Source: Nostoc sp. CENA543 (GTDB taxonomy: Bacteria > Cyanobacteriota > Cyanobacteriia > Cyanobacteriales > Nostocaceae). From it: a stretch of DNA of 64,000 bases. This document shows positions 7,609 through 16,122 of this stretch, in pieces. The stretch covers positions 2,170,001-2,234,000 of the forward strand of contig NZ_CP023278.1 in the NCBI RefSeq assembly GCF_002896875.1. The letters run 5' to 3'. The position numbers and the translations under genes were made by a program. The notes under the pieces are model-generated. The model was not told the origin of the DNA and did no database searches. It was given only the letters and a program-made list of their open reading frames with translations. The stretch's first letter is position 1, and each line of letters begins with the position of its first letter.

Positions 7609-10600
7609 CCTACTGCTTGAGTGATGGGGATTTCAATCACAAACTCTGCACCATTCCCTGGTTCTGAATGACAATATAATTTGCCCTTATGTTTATCAAC
7701 GACAATTTGATAACTAATAGATAAACCCAAACCTGTACCTTTACCTACACTTTTAGTAGTGAAGAAGGGGTCAAATAACTTGGAAACCACTGTGGCAGGA
7801 ATTCCCGTACCATTATCTGCAATACTAATTCTCACCCAATTACTATGAATAACTTCAGTCCGAATTGTAATTTCTCCCTGTTCACTCATACATAAGCTTT
7901 CCAAAGCATCAATAGCATTACTCAAAATATTCATAAATACCTGATTCAGCTGTCCAGGGTAGCATTCCACCAGAGGTAATTCACCATACTCTTTAATTAC
8001 CAAAATTTCTGGATGGTCTGGTTTAGATTTCAAACGATTATGTAAAATCATCAGAGTGCTATCAATACCTTCGTGAATATCCACATCCTTAAATTCTGCT
8101 TCATCTAAGCGAGAGAAATTACGGAGTGATAGAACAATTTCGCGAATGCGCTGAGTTCCGACACGCATAGATTTCAGCAGTTTGACTAAATCTTCCTTCA
8201 AAAAATCAAATTCAATATCAATTAATGTTTCTTGAATTTCTGCTGGCGGATAAGGATAATATATTTGATACAGTGCCACTAAGCGCAATAAATCTTGTGC
8301 GTATTCACTAGCGGGAATTAAATTACCATGAATAAAATTCACAGGATTATTAATTTCATGAGCTACACCCGCAACCATATTACCTAATGAAGACATTTTC
8401 TCACTTTGAATCAGTTGAGCTTGGGTAAGTTGCAATTCCCGCACAGTATCTTCTAAGCTTTCAGCTTGTTGTTGCAATTTTATTTCGGCTCGTTTACGTT
8501 CTGTGATGTTGGTTGATACCCCTAAAATTTGCTTAACTTTACCATCAGCATTGCGATTAAAAGGTGTTTCTCGACTGTATAACCAACACCATTCATTATT
8601 CTTATCTTTAACCCGAAATTCAAATTCTACAATCTCACCATCATTAGCAGTGAGAAATTGTTGGTGATAAATTGTGATTTTTGCCAAGTCTTCTGGGTGT
8701 AAAAGATTGAAGAGTAACTTGTCTCCCATCTTCTGCACTTCTTCTATAGAATAGCCAACCAGACTATAAAGTTCTCGGTTGGCGTAAACGTTACGTTGTT
8801 CTTCTAAATCAAAAATATAGATGAGATTAGGTGTAGAATTAGCAATGCGCTGAATTAAATGTTGACTTTCTCTGAGTGCGGCTTCAGCTTGTTTACGTTC
8901 TCGAATATCACGAGTAATAGTAGCAAAATACAAAGGTTCGTTCGTTTCTGGATTCTTCAGAATGAACATATTGTAATCAACGATTATCTCTGCTCCGGTT
9001 TGAAAGTGTCGGAAGCGAATCTCTTCTTCCCACATACCATGTTGTATAACTTTAGGAATTATAGATTGCTGTACATATTCTCTATCTTCTGGAAAAAAGA
9101 ATTCAGAGATGTTTAAGTCTTCAGGGAATGATGGATGATCTAAACCCACCATTTTCCTACCAGCTTCATTCAGAAATATAGGTTTGCCTGCAAGAGTTGC
9201 AAAACCAATAAAATCACTACTATTTTCAATGACTGAGACAAATAATTGGCGTTCTTGTTCAGCCTTTTTGGTTTCAGTAATTTCTGTTGACGTGACAACA
9301 ATTTGAGAAATGCGAGAATTATCATCCCAAAGAGGTGTAGCATTAATTAACCACCAAGTTTCCACTTCTTCATAGCGGAAACATTCCTCAAAGAATATGC
9401 TTTTTTTCGATTGAATACATTCTTTGTAGTGTTGACGATAGCGATTAGCCATATCTTCAGGTAACGCTTCTGTAATTGTTTTCCCCAACCAATGTTCTAA
9501 AGGCGTGAGGCTATTTCTTAACATGGCAGGATTGAAGTTCACAAAGCGATAATCTGCGCCATCATCCAAAACATCCAAAACACAAATACCATAATCTACA
9601 CCTTCCCAGATACTTTGTAAGAATTGCGCCTGTTGTTGTAGCTGTTGTTGTGCTTGTTGGCGATCGCGTAGCGCAGCTTGTTGTGCAGTAATATCTAATA
9701 GATAGCCATACCAAACTATTTCTCCCTCTTGGCGGCGTTCTGGTTTAGAAACCGCCCTCACCCATTTCTGTTCGCCAGTAGTGGTAATGACACGCCACTC
9801 ATGTTCAAACTTTTGCATAGTTTGGGCAGAAAGCGAAGTTGCAGCTTGAACATGAGGTACATCTTCAGGGTGAATATATGTAAGAGATAGAGAAGCATCA
9901 TATTGTAATTCTTTTGGACTTCTACCCGTAATTTCTTGACATCCAGATGAAACATAGGAAAAAAACTGTGTACCATCAGGCTGGAGATGAAATTCGTAAA
10001 GCATCCCCGGCACATTGTCTGCTAATCTTTGAAATCTTGCTTCACTCTCCAATAAAGCCTTTGTCCGTTCCTCAACTCTGGTTTCTAATTCTTCATTCAA
10101 GCGTTTGAGTTCGGCTTCTGCTTGTTTGCGTTCCGTAATATCTAACATCACACCACAAAAGATGACTTCCCCTTGATGATTTCTCGTAGGAGTTGAGTCT
10201 CCCTGCCACCAGCGAATCTCACCATTAGGCTTCACCAAGCGTCCCTCATAATGCCACGAAGTAAGATTTTCTATTGCCTCAACCACAGAAGCAACATAAT
10301 TATCTGTATCCTCTGGATGGATAAGCCCGATAAAACTACTTAAATCCTCCATCATTTCTAGAGCAGTAATACCAGCCAATTCCCAAATAAAATCGCTGAC
10401 ATAATCTATTCGCCAAACACCATCACAATATGTAAATTGAAAAATTGCCCCTGGTAAATTATTGGCAATATCCTGCAAACGTCTTTCACTATTGGCTAAA
10501 GCTATCTCTGCTTGTTTACGTTTAGTAATCACTTCCGTAAACATCACTGTACCGCCCACCACACCGGAATGTTCGTACCAAGGATGTATTTCCCACTTTA

Positions 10601-11009
10601 CCCAATCAGTTGTGCCATCCAGGCGAATAAAAGCGTCCTCATCGCACTTTTCAATTGCGCCACTCAAACAACGTTGGTGAATTGTCTGCCAAAATGAGGA
10701 GACTTCCGAGCAGAATTCATAATGGGAATGGCCAATAATATCTTGATTCCCTAAGCCTAAATTTTCGCGCCAACGACGGCTAGCCAGCAAGTAGCGCATT
10801 TCTCGGTCAAAAACTGCGATCGCTGCCGGTGTATATTCCATAAATAAGCGCATCTGTTCTTGGCTGACTTTCTGCTTCTCATCTGCCACTAGTTGGCGTA
10901 GCTGTTTTAACTCTTTTTGTAGAGCTTCATAAGTATTTCTATCTACGGTTATCAGATGATCAGCCATAGTTGCGCCACTTCCTGATTCAGAGTTTGCTGG
11001 TAACATCAC
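7605..11009 (-). CDS. Multi-PAS sensor histidine kinase
   Basis: A 1134-residue soluble kinase with about six PAS/PAC units in series (roughly 50-165, 175-295, 320-440, 460-580, 590-710, 715-835). Coiled-coil linkers carry the recurring I-T-E-R-K-Q-A-E motif. The C-terminal kinase core has the phospho-acceptor His884 in V-A-H-E-I-N-N-P-V-N-F, N-box residues near 1027-1031 (N-I-L-S-N-A-I-D-A-L), a D-N-G-T-G-I-P G1 box at about 1065 and G-T-G-L-G-L at about 1091. All are intact, so it should be active. There are no membrane segments, so it senses a cytoplasmic signal such as redox, light or a small ligand; which one is unknown. No response regulator is adjacent, so it is an orphan kinase. Confidence 0.93.
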   Translation of the reverse strand: MMLPANSESGSGATMADHLITVDRNTYEALQKELKQLRQLVADEKQKVSQEQMRLFMEYTPAAIAVFDREMRYLLASRRWRENLGLGNQDIIGHSHYEFCSEVSSFWQTIHQRCLSGAIEKCDEDAFIRLDGTTDWVKWEIHPWYEHSGVVGGTVMFTEVITKRKQAEIALANSERRLQDIANNLPGAIFQFTYCDGVWRIDYVSDFIWELAGITALEMMEDLSSFIGLIHPEDTDNYVASVVEAIENLTSWHYEGRLVKPNGEIRWWQGDSTPTRNHQGEVIFCGVMLDITERKQAEAELKRLNEELETRVEERTKALLESEARFQRLADNVPGMLYEFHLQPDGTQFFSYVSSGCQEITGRSPKELQYDASLSLTYIHPEDVPHVQAATSLSAQTMQKFEHEWRVITTTGEQKWVRAVSKPERRQEGEIVWYGYLLDITAQQAALRDRQQAQQQLQQQAQFLQSIWEGVDYGICVLDVLDDGADYRFVNFNPAMLRNSLTPLEHWLGKTITEALPEDMANRYRQHYKECIQSKKSIFFEECFRYEEVETWWLINATPLWDDNSRISQIVVTSTEITETKKAEQERQLFVSVIENSSDFIGFATLAGKPIFLNEAGRKMVGLDHPSFPEDLNISEFFFPEDREYVQQSIIPKVIQHGMWEEEIRFRHFQTGAEIIVDYNMFILKNPETNEPLYFATITRDIRERKQAEAALRESQHLIQRIANSTPNLIYIFDLEEQRNVYANRELYSLVGYSIEEVQKMGDKLLFNLLHPEDLAKITIYHQQFLTANDGEIVEFEFRVKDKNNEWCWLYSRETPFNRNADGKVKQILGVSTNITERKRAEIKLQQQAESLEDTVRELQLTQAQLIQSEKMSSLGNMVAGVAHEINNPVNFIHGNLIPASEYAQDLLRLVALYQIYYPYPPAEIQETLIDIEFDFLKEDLVKLLKSMRVGTQRIREIVLSLRNFSRLDEAEFKDVDIHEGIDSTLMILHNRLKSKPDHPEILVIKEYGELPLVECYPGQLNQVFMNILSNAIDALESLCMSEQGEITIRTEVIHSNWVRISIADNGTGIPATVVSKLFDPFFTTKSVGKGTGLGLSISYQIVVDKHKGKLYCHSEPGNGAEFVIEIPITQAVG

Positions 11010-11045
11010 TATCTATGTTTCCCAATCTCTGGCTCATAGCATCAA

Positions 11046-11120
11046 GTCACGTCGCTTCGCTCCGAATTCAAAATTCAAAATACCCTTACGGGAAGCAAGC
11101 TACAAAATTCAAAATTGGAG
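11046..11120. repeat. Extragenic repeat with AATTCAAAATTCAAAAT units
   Basis: Two copies of the AATTCAAAATTCAAAAT phrase lie either side of CCCTTACGGGAAGCAAGCTAC upstream of the histidine kinase. The same phrase occurs at about 1522-1548 between rsmA and ispE, and a reverse-complement fragment lies near 14408. It is a dispersed intergenic repeat of this genome type. Confidence 0.6.
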
Positions 11121-11197
11121 ATGTCTAATATACAGTGCTTCTTCGTTCTAATGTCTACAAACGAATTATTCTGCACTTATGCAAATTAATCTTAATT

Positions 11198-12658
11198 CTA
11201 ACTTAACATTTCTCCTATTTGATGTTTAATTAATAACTGTTTTAATGTTGCATTTTCAGCTTTCAAAGCTAAAATTTCAGCTTCTAATTCGCTAATTCTT
11301 TCCTTCAGAGCTTCCTTAGAAGTACCTTGTCTATGAATTACTACCTCCTTATAAATTTCTAAATTAGTGTCTTCATTCATCCATCTTTGGTAAGTCTTGG
11401 TATGCTCTTGCACACTATGTCCCATGTAATCAGCCATAGTTTTAATTGGCACACGTAAACGATGCCCACGAATAGCATAGGCATGGCGTAAATCATAGGG
11501 TCTAAAATTTAAATTACTGTTCCTAAATCGGACGTAAAGTTTTGCAGTTCGATTACTCAACTTACCTTCATTAAAAGGTAATCTGATATTCTTTAATTGA
11601 AACAACTCTACCCACTGAGGATGTAAGGGAGGAATCCCACAACTACGCTCACCTGTTTTCGTTCCTTCCGTTAAACTGGGGTTCAAATTCACTAAATTAA
11701 ATGTATTATTGGGGTTGATAAATGCCTCTAAATCTACCGCAAACAGTTCATGAGGTCTTAAGCCATAAGTTGCTAACATTCCATAAGCCCATTGCCATTG
11801 TTCTGGCTGTGTCAGGTTATCTTTACTTGTGTATACTGATAACGGCATACCCATTTGTAAATAGCCTTGAATGATTTCATCATCTGAAGGAATTTTGCGG
11901 ATAGTTGGCTGGGGTTTAGCCGTAGCATAGGCATAAATAGTTTTGGATTCGTCAAAACCACAAAAATCACAGAATTTTTTGAGTTGCCATACTAAAAAAA
12001 ACCGTGATGATGTATTGGGACGAGTTTTTTCTAAAGCTTCTTCTAAGGCTTGTGTCGATAGTGGGACATCTGGAGGGAGTTTTTTTAGATGTCGGAGATA
12101 ATGACTTTCCCAAGTTTTAATACCCCGCCTATTCTGTTCGTGAGTCTTCCAGAATTCTCGCTCATATTCTTGGATTAACTCTGCAATCAGTTTTGTTGAT
12201 GTACCCTGATTTACAGGTTCTATTCTCTGCGCTTGCTTACCTAGTAACTCTGGAGTCCATTGAAATTGTTTAGTAATTAATAATAAATCTAATTCTCTAG
12301 CTTTTAATACTGCCATCTTTACCCCTGCATCGTTAGCAGTAAAGCCACAAGAGATTGTGTATTGTTTATTAGGACTACCTTGTTTCCCAAAGTCTCCAGG
12401 TTTACAAGGGAAAGTACCCTGTAAGCCGATAGTTTTGGGACTGGTGAGTTTTAATTTAATCTTGACTCTATCTAAGTGTAAAGCTGTGTTAGCTTGTTGA
12501 ATGGCGTATTTAATACGGAGATATTCGCGTTCTAACTTCGCTTGTTCATCAGCACTTGAATGTTTAGGTTTCCATAGCTTCCATTTAGAAGCATCCCATT
12601 GTTCAATCGGTATACCTTCCCATTCAGAATTGCGGGGGTTAAAAGTATTTGCAGGCAT
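11198..12658 (-). CDS. XisA/XisC-like tyrosine recombinase
   Basis: A 486-residue tyrosine site-specific recombinase whose layout matches the heterocyst excisases XisA (nifD element) and XisC (hupL element) of Anabaena. An N-terminal helical region is followed by a P-x-K-P-G-D...Y-x-x-S domain at about 80-115, W-Q-W-A-Y-G-M-L-A-T-Y-G-L-R-P-H-E-L-F with the first catalytic Arg, and F-R-P-Y-D-L-R-H-A-Y-A-I-R-G-H. M-G-H-S-V-Q-E-H-T-K-T-Y-Q-R-W holds the nucleophilic Tyr, and a C-terminal leucine zipper (L-E-A-E-I-L-A-L-K-A-E-N) closes the protein. The usual HxxR box reads Y-D-L-R, a substitution I recall from XisA/XisC. Whether it excises an element during heterocyst formation is unknown; neither adjacent gene is an obvious fragment of a split gene. 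Confidence 0.85.
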   Translation of the reverse strand: MPANTFNPRNSEWEGIPIEQWDASKWKLWKPKHSSADEQAKLEREYLRIKYAIQQANTALHLDRVKIKLKLTSPKTIGLQGTFPCKPGDFGKQGSPNKQYTISCGFTANDAGVKMAVLKARELDLLLITKQFQWTPELLGKQAQRIEPVNQGTSTKLIAELIQEYEREFWKTHEQNRRGIKTWESHYLRHLKKLPPDVPLSTQALEEALEKTRPNTSSRFFLVWQLKKFCDFCGFDESKTIYAYATAKPQPTIRKIPSDDEIIQGYLQMGMPLSVYTSKDNLTQPEQWQWAYGMLATYGLRPHELFAVDLEAFINPNNTFNLVNLNPSLTEGTKTGERSCGIPPLHPQWVELFQLKNIRLPFNEGKLSNRTAKLYVRFRNSNLNFRPYDLRHAYAIRGHRLRVPIKTMADYMGHSVQEHTKTYQRWMNEDTNLEIYKEVVIHRQGTSKEALKERISELEAEILALKAENATLKQLLIKHQIGEMLS

Positions 12659-12891
12659 AATAGGGACTAGAAAACATTAGATAAGATAGAGATTTCAGTG
12701 CGTAGAACACTTGAGAGTGTGTCACACCATACTCAAATTATGTATATTCTATATTCTAGAATAAGATTATTTTTACATTCTTACTAATATTAAAGTAGTA
12801 GAATTAAGCTAGAAAGTATGGGATTTTCTGCGGAATAGATAGTAGTAAAACTGAAGTTAAGAAAGAAGATACACAATTAAAGTTATAGATT

Positions 12892-13434
12892 ATGACTTCC
12901 AGATATTTTTTACCATTAATCATCGCCGCGATCGCAGCTACCACCGCTAGCTGCACCAACAACCTCCCAGAAGCCAGCACAACACCAAATAGTATATCTA
13001 GCACCCCAAACCAAAGCATGGCTCAACTAAGAGCCAAATCCAACACTGTCCAATCTCCCAACGACACCTCAAAAGCTATCTCTAGTAAGACAGTAAATGT
13101 CACTTTATATACTAGTGATGTTCAGTGCCAGGAATTTGTCCCGCAAAAAGTCACTGTACCAGCCACAGAACCCTTAACTAATGCCGTAGGTAGAATTATA
13201 GAAGAACAAGACACGGCTGATTTTAGCGTATCTGGTTATCGTGTCAGAGTTAAAAATGGTGTTGCTACCGTTGATTTACGACTTGCACCCCAATCTAAAC
13301 GTCAATTCGCCTCCCTTTCTAGCTGTGAACAATTTGCCCTTTTTGGTAGTCTCCGCAAAACACTTACTAGTAATTCTCAGTGGAAAATTCAAGAAGTTCG
13401 CTTCACCAATAAGGGCGAAGAAATTGTACTTTAG
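12892..13434 (+). CDS. GerMN-domain lipoprotein
   Basis: A 180-residue protein with a signal sequence and lipobox (A-T-T-A-S-C, Cys at residue 21), a low-complexity Ser/Thr/Asn linker to about residue 65, and a GerMN (sporulation/spore germination) domain at about 70-175 with V-N-V-T-L-Y, L-T-N-A-V-G-R-I-I and G-V-A-T-V-D-L. GerMN domains bind envelope partners and occur in many non-sporulating bacteria. It is likely anchored to a membrane facing the periplasm. It abuts the convergent Rpn/DUF4351 gene with no gap. Confidence 0.8.
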   Translation: MTSRYFLPLIIAAIAATTASCTNNLPEASTTPNSISSTPNQSMAQLRAKSNTVQSPNDTSKAISSKTVNVTLYTSDVQCQEFVPQKVTVPATEPLTNAVGRIIEEQDTADFSVSGYRVRVKNGVATVDLRLAPQSKRQFASLSSCEQFALFGSLRKTLTSNSQWKIQEVRFTNKGEEIVL

Positions 13435-14388
13435 TTATTTTTGGTTAAACCAAGCTTCTAAATCAGCAACAGTAGCAAAATCTAGTAACGCTTCTCCCAA
13501 GTTCTCTAGCTTTTCCAGCGATAATTCGTGAATTTGCTCGATGAATGCAGCATCTATTTCACCAATCCGGCGATTGAGTTGGCGTAGTATTAAATCTTGT
13601 TTCCCTTCTTGCTTTCCTTCCTGCTTGCCCTCTTGTTTGGCTTGTTCTCTATCTCTTTGATACAGTGGTTCTAATCGCATAATTAACTCCCTATCATCCG
13701 CTTCTAATTCTTGATTGACTTTTAAATTTTCGCGCAAGTTATAAACTAGTTCCAGTGTTGCTCTCTGGTATGGATGATTTAATGGTAACGCTTGCAGTTC
13801 GATAATTGCCTGTGATTGCACGTTTCCCCTGCCCAAAAGCCTCAACCATAGTGTTTCCGGTATTTGTGGTAGTTGATGTATGGCGACAATTGCCGTTCTT
13901 AGCGCATCTGGAAGAAAATGTACTCCTGTTAACCAATCTGATTTTTGTACCGTTCCAAAGCTGGATAATCTCATTTCCGAGACTGTGGGAGTAAGAACCC
14001 ACAATTGAGGAATTTCTGAGTCTTGAAGTTTGGTTTTATTGGCTTTAGCTTCTCGTCTTAGTAAAGCTTTGATTTCCAACAATTTGAGAATACAATCACA
14101 GATTTCATCGGTAGATGCTGGATTGCGGAAGGGTTCTATAATTGCAGGATTTTGAGCAAATCTTCCTAGTAAACCTAGAATTTGTAAATTAGCGTTTCGC
14201 TGTTGATTAGGAATGAAGAAAACATCAATTTCTTTGATTTCGCCTGCAACTTTTTCTGATGTCTTGATTTCTCCATACTCTTTGAGTAGTTCTTCAAGAT
14301 AGTCTTTGGCGAATTTGTCATGTATAAAGCGCGTCATTCTGTTTAAATTGGCATAGATTGAAAAATGTGATGACGCAGGTCGCATCAT
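13435..14388 (-). CDS. Rpn/DUF4351 family protein (PD-(D/E)XK-type)
   Basis: A 317-residue protein with the cyanobacterial Rpn-like N-terminal domain (M-T-R-F-I-H-D-K-F-A-K-D-Y-L-E-E-L-L, then E-I-K-E-I-D-V-F-F-I-P) and a C-terminal DUF4351 helix bundle (L-I-L-R-Q-L-N-R-R-I-G...L-E-N-L-G-E-A-L-L-D-F). Between them lie three K-Q-E-G repeats (about 250-263). Rpn proteins are putative recombination-promoting nucleases related to transposase families. The true start may be the internal Met at 14337, where the family usually begins; the ATG pair at 14388/14385 has an AAGG upstream and is kept here. Confidence 0.8.
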   Translation of the reverse strand: MMRPASSHFSIYANLNRMTRFIHDKFAKDYLEELLKEYGEIKTSEKVAGEIKEIDVFFIPNQQRNANLQILGLLGRFAQNPAIIEPFRNPASTDEICDCILKLLEIKALLRREAKANKTKLQDSEIPQLWVLTPTVSEMRLSSFGTVQKSDWLTGVHFLPDALRTAIVAIHQLPQIPETLWLRLLGRGNVQSQAIIELQALPLNHPYQRATLELVYNLRENLKVNQELEADDRELIMRLEPLYQRDREQAKQEGKQEGKQEGKQDLILRQLNRRIGEIDAAFIEQIHELSLEKLENLGEALLDFATVADLEAWFNQK

Positions 14389-14471
14389 CTAAAAAAGCCT
14401 TGTTTTATTTTGAATTTTGTAGCTTGCTTCTCCCCCCTGCTCCCTTGCTCCCTGCTCCTCTGCTTTTTCAT

Positions 14472-14750
14472 TCACCCTCCTGTATCCTCACTTCCCGCCT
14501 TTTTTAACCACTGTTCCACAAGTTCAGCCACAATATCACTCATTTGTCTCTCCTGCGCCACAGCCGCCGCTTTTAATTGGCGATGGAGTTGCTTAGGTAA
14601 GTAGATAGTTGTCCGCGCATAAGCTGGATCTGTGCTTTTAGTGGTAGAAGTGGGTGTATCTGATGTTGGCTGTGGCTGATCTCGCTGTTGACGACTGCGC
14701 GCTGCATCAATTAAATCGTCAAAACGACTAGTTTTTTTCTTATTATTCAC
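14472..14750 (-). CDS. Ribbon-helix-helix partner of ParA (ParG/CopG-like)
   Basis: Starting from GTG at 14750, a 92-residue protein has a basic, disordered N-terminus (N-N-K-K-K-T-S-R-F) followed by a Gln/Thr/Ser-rich linker and a C-terminal RHH domain (A-R-T-T-I-Y-L-P-K-Q-L-H-R-Q-L-K-A-A-A). The mobile basic tail plus RHH matches partition proteins such as ParG, which stimulate ParA ATPase and bind the par site. The GTG overlaps the ParA stop codon (GTGA) and uses AAGGAG inside the parA 3' end, so translation is coupled. A longer reading from 14789 lies wholly inside parA and was not chosen. Confidence 0.8.
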   Translation of the reverse strand: MNNKKKTSRFDDLIDAARSRQQRDQPQPTSDTPTSTTKSTDPAYARTTIYLPKQLHRQLKAAAVAQERQMSDIVAELVEQWLKKAGSEDTGG

Positions 14751-15337
14751 GGTAAAATCTCCTTCCCTACTGCGGTGTAACACCGCCAAGCTATTTGTGA
14801 GTAAGCATCTTTGACTAAATTCACCGGCACGCCTTCTAAAGCCGCACGTTGAAAAACAGCTAATCGTCGAATTCCAGATTTAAACACAGGTAAGCCTGCA
14901 TTTAATAGGGTTGTTCTGGCTTCTTCTCCAGCTTTATTGGGATGTGGTGGAATGATATTTAGCAAGATTTTATACTTTACTTTTAAATTTCTCAGCAAAT
15001 CCACCATTTGTAACGTTGCAGCTAAAGCGATCGCATCTGGAGTAGTCGGAATGACTAATAAATCACATCCTTTAGCTAGGGTTGTTAGCTCATCTATATC
15101 TGGACGCGCTGGGGTATCAATGACTATATGCTCATAAAGCCTAGCTAAACTTACCCCCTGCTGCTCATCAGCCACCTTAAATGGTAAAGAACCGCGATTT
15201 GACCAATCTAAAGCAATACGGTTTAAATCACCGTCTATCAGAAGGGTATCAGCTTGATTTTGGAAATATGTAGCTAAGTGTAAGGCGGTTGTTGACTTCC
15301 CCACACCACCTTTGAAAGCCGCCACCGTAATAATCAT
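14747..15337 (-). CDS. ParA-family ATPase
   Basis: A 196-residue protein that begins M-I-I-T-V-A-A-F-K-G-G-V-G-K-S-T, the deviant Walker A of ParA/MinD ATPases, with the switch regions D-G-D-L-N-R and I-V-I-D-T-P-A-R. It is the short plasmid-type ParA without an N-terminal HTH. The start at 15337 puts Walker A at the N-terminus; an upstream in-frame Met at 15385 would run through the operator-like palindrome and is rejected. With its RHH partner it forms a compact partition cassette, on what otherwise looks like chromosomal DNA, so it may derive from a plasmid or position a cell component. Confidence 0.9.
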   Translation of the reverse strand: MIITVAAFKGGVGKSTTALHLATYFQNQADTLLIDGDLNRIALDWSNRGSLPFKVADEQQGVSLARLYEHIVIDTPARPDIDELTTLAKGCDLLVIPTTPDAIALAATLQMVDLLRNLKVKYKILLNIIPPHPNKAGEEARTTLLNAGLPVFKSGIRRLAVFQRAALEGVPVNLVKDAYSQIAWRCYTAVGKEILP

Positions 15338-15374
15338 TTCATTCTTCAATGCACATAATTTTCTGATTGTCGCA

Positions 15375-15400
15375 CATCTAAGCATTTAAATGTTTAGATG
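15375..15400. promoter_or_regulatory. Palindromic operator candidate upstream of parA-RHH
   Basis: A 26-base near-perfect dyad made of CATCTAA and TTAGATG outer arms around the palindrome CATTTAAATG, with only one G/T position not matching. A further half-site-like TTGGATG follows at about 15410. It is 38 bases upstream of the parA ATG. RHH proteins of this kind normally repress their own operon by binding such repeats, so this is the best candidate for the operator or a parS-like site. Confidence 0.55.
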
Positions 15401-15768
15401 TTTAAAAATTTGGATGTATTGTAATTAAAATAAAAGTATACAAGAAATATGTAGTTAAAATATTTAATTACTGATATTTTGTATATAGATATTTAATACT
15501 TAAAGTTTATTCAGTAAACTGTAGTGTGCAAAGTAAATTAATACAATAAAATACTAAGTACAGAAATCCCTAGAGCCAAGACTGCTTTGTAAAGGCGTAT
15601 TACGTTGATAGACAGGGGATCTGAAAAGTTTTACAATTTGACTGAAAGTAGTAAAACTACTTATTGCTTCATCAACCCAAGCATAGTTAAAGATTTTCTA
15701 GTGATTCAGCTAGATCACAAAATCGCGCTATTAATATAAGAAAGTCTTGATGAGAGGGTAATAAACCA
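15401..15768. other. AT-rich gene-free stretch
   Basis: I see no credible gene here. The part at 15400-15560 is strongly AT-rich with TTTAA/TATA-rich words; the part at 15580-15768 is more mixed and must contain the promoter and leader of the 40-residue peptide gene. No terminator or repeat array stands out. Confidence 0.4.
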
Positions 15769-15891
15769 ATGGATGTAAAGCTGATTCTCGTTGGGTTAAC
15801 CGTTATATTTTCTATCTCGTGCCTATTCTTTGGGACGAAAAATGGGTTTTATGATTCTGATAACTATCACGGTAATGGCTCTGCCCATTGA
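15769..15891 (+). CDS. 40-residue single-span membrane peptide
   Basis: ATG at 15769 to TGA at 15889 encodes M-D-V-K-L-I-L-V-G-L-T-V-I-F-S-I-S-C-L-F-F-G-T-K-N-G-F and a polar tail ending Y-D-S-D-N-Y-H-G-N-G-S-A-H. Residues 4-22 form one clear transmembrane helix; the tail is His/Gly/Asp-rich. A GAGAGGG element lies about ten bases upstream and a hairpin lies 11 bases downstream. I do not recognise it with certainty; its size and layout resemble small accessory subunits of thylakoid complexes, but that is only a guess. Confidence 0.55.
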   Translation: MDVKLILVGLTVIFSISCLFFGTKNGFYDSDNYHGNGSAH

Positions 15892-15901
15892 TCACTCAAG
15901 G

Positions 15902-15944
15902 TTAAAGGCCAGTTCCCCTGCGCCTTTAAACTGAGGTTTATTTT
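15902..15944 (+). terminator. Putative terminator of the 40-residue peptide gene
   Basis: TTAAAGGC (15902-15909), a 12-base loop, and GCCTTTAA (15922-15929) form an eight-pair stem, followed by a T-rich run (GGTTTATTTTAATC). It begins 11 bases after the stop codon. Confidence 0.5.
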
Positions 15945-16122
15945 AATCAGGGTTTCCCAACCAGTGAGCGTTTGCAGAAGGTATCCTCCCCAATCAACAA
16001 TCCATTTCTTTAGGGTTGAGAGGCAAAATGTCAAACTTACCCCTAAGCTACAAAAGCAAAACTCTTAGCAATGTTGGCTTTTGGGAAATGTCAAAGATAA
16101 TGAGATTGGATGGGAGAAAAAA

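Noticed and set aside
11198-12658. The recombinase as part of a prophage
   Set aside because: No phage structural, lysis or replication genes are nearby.
15338-15385. A longer N-terminus for ParA from 15385
   Set aside because: It would put extra residues before Walker A and runs through the operator-like palindrome.
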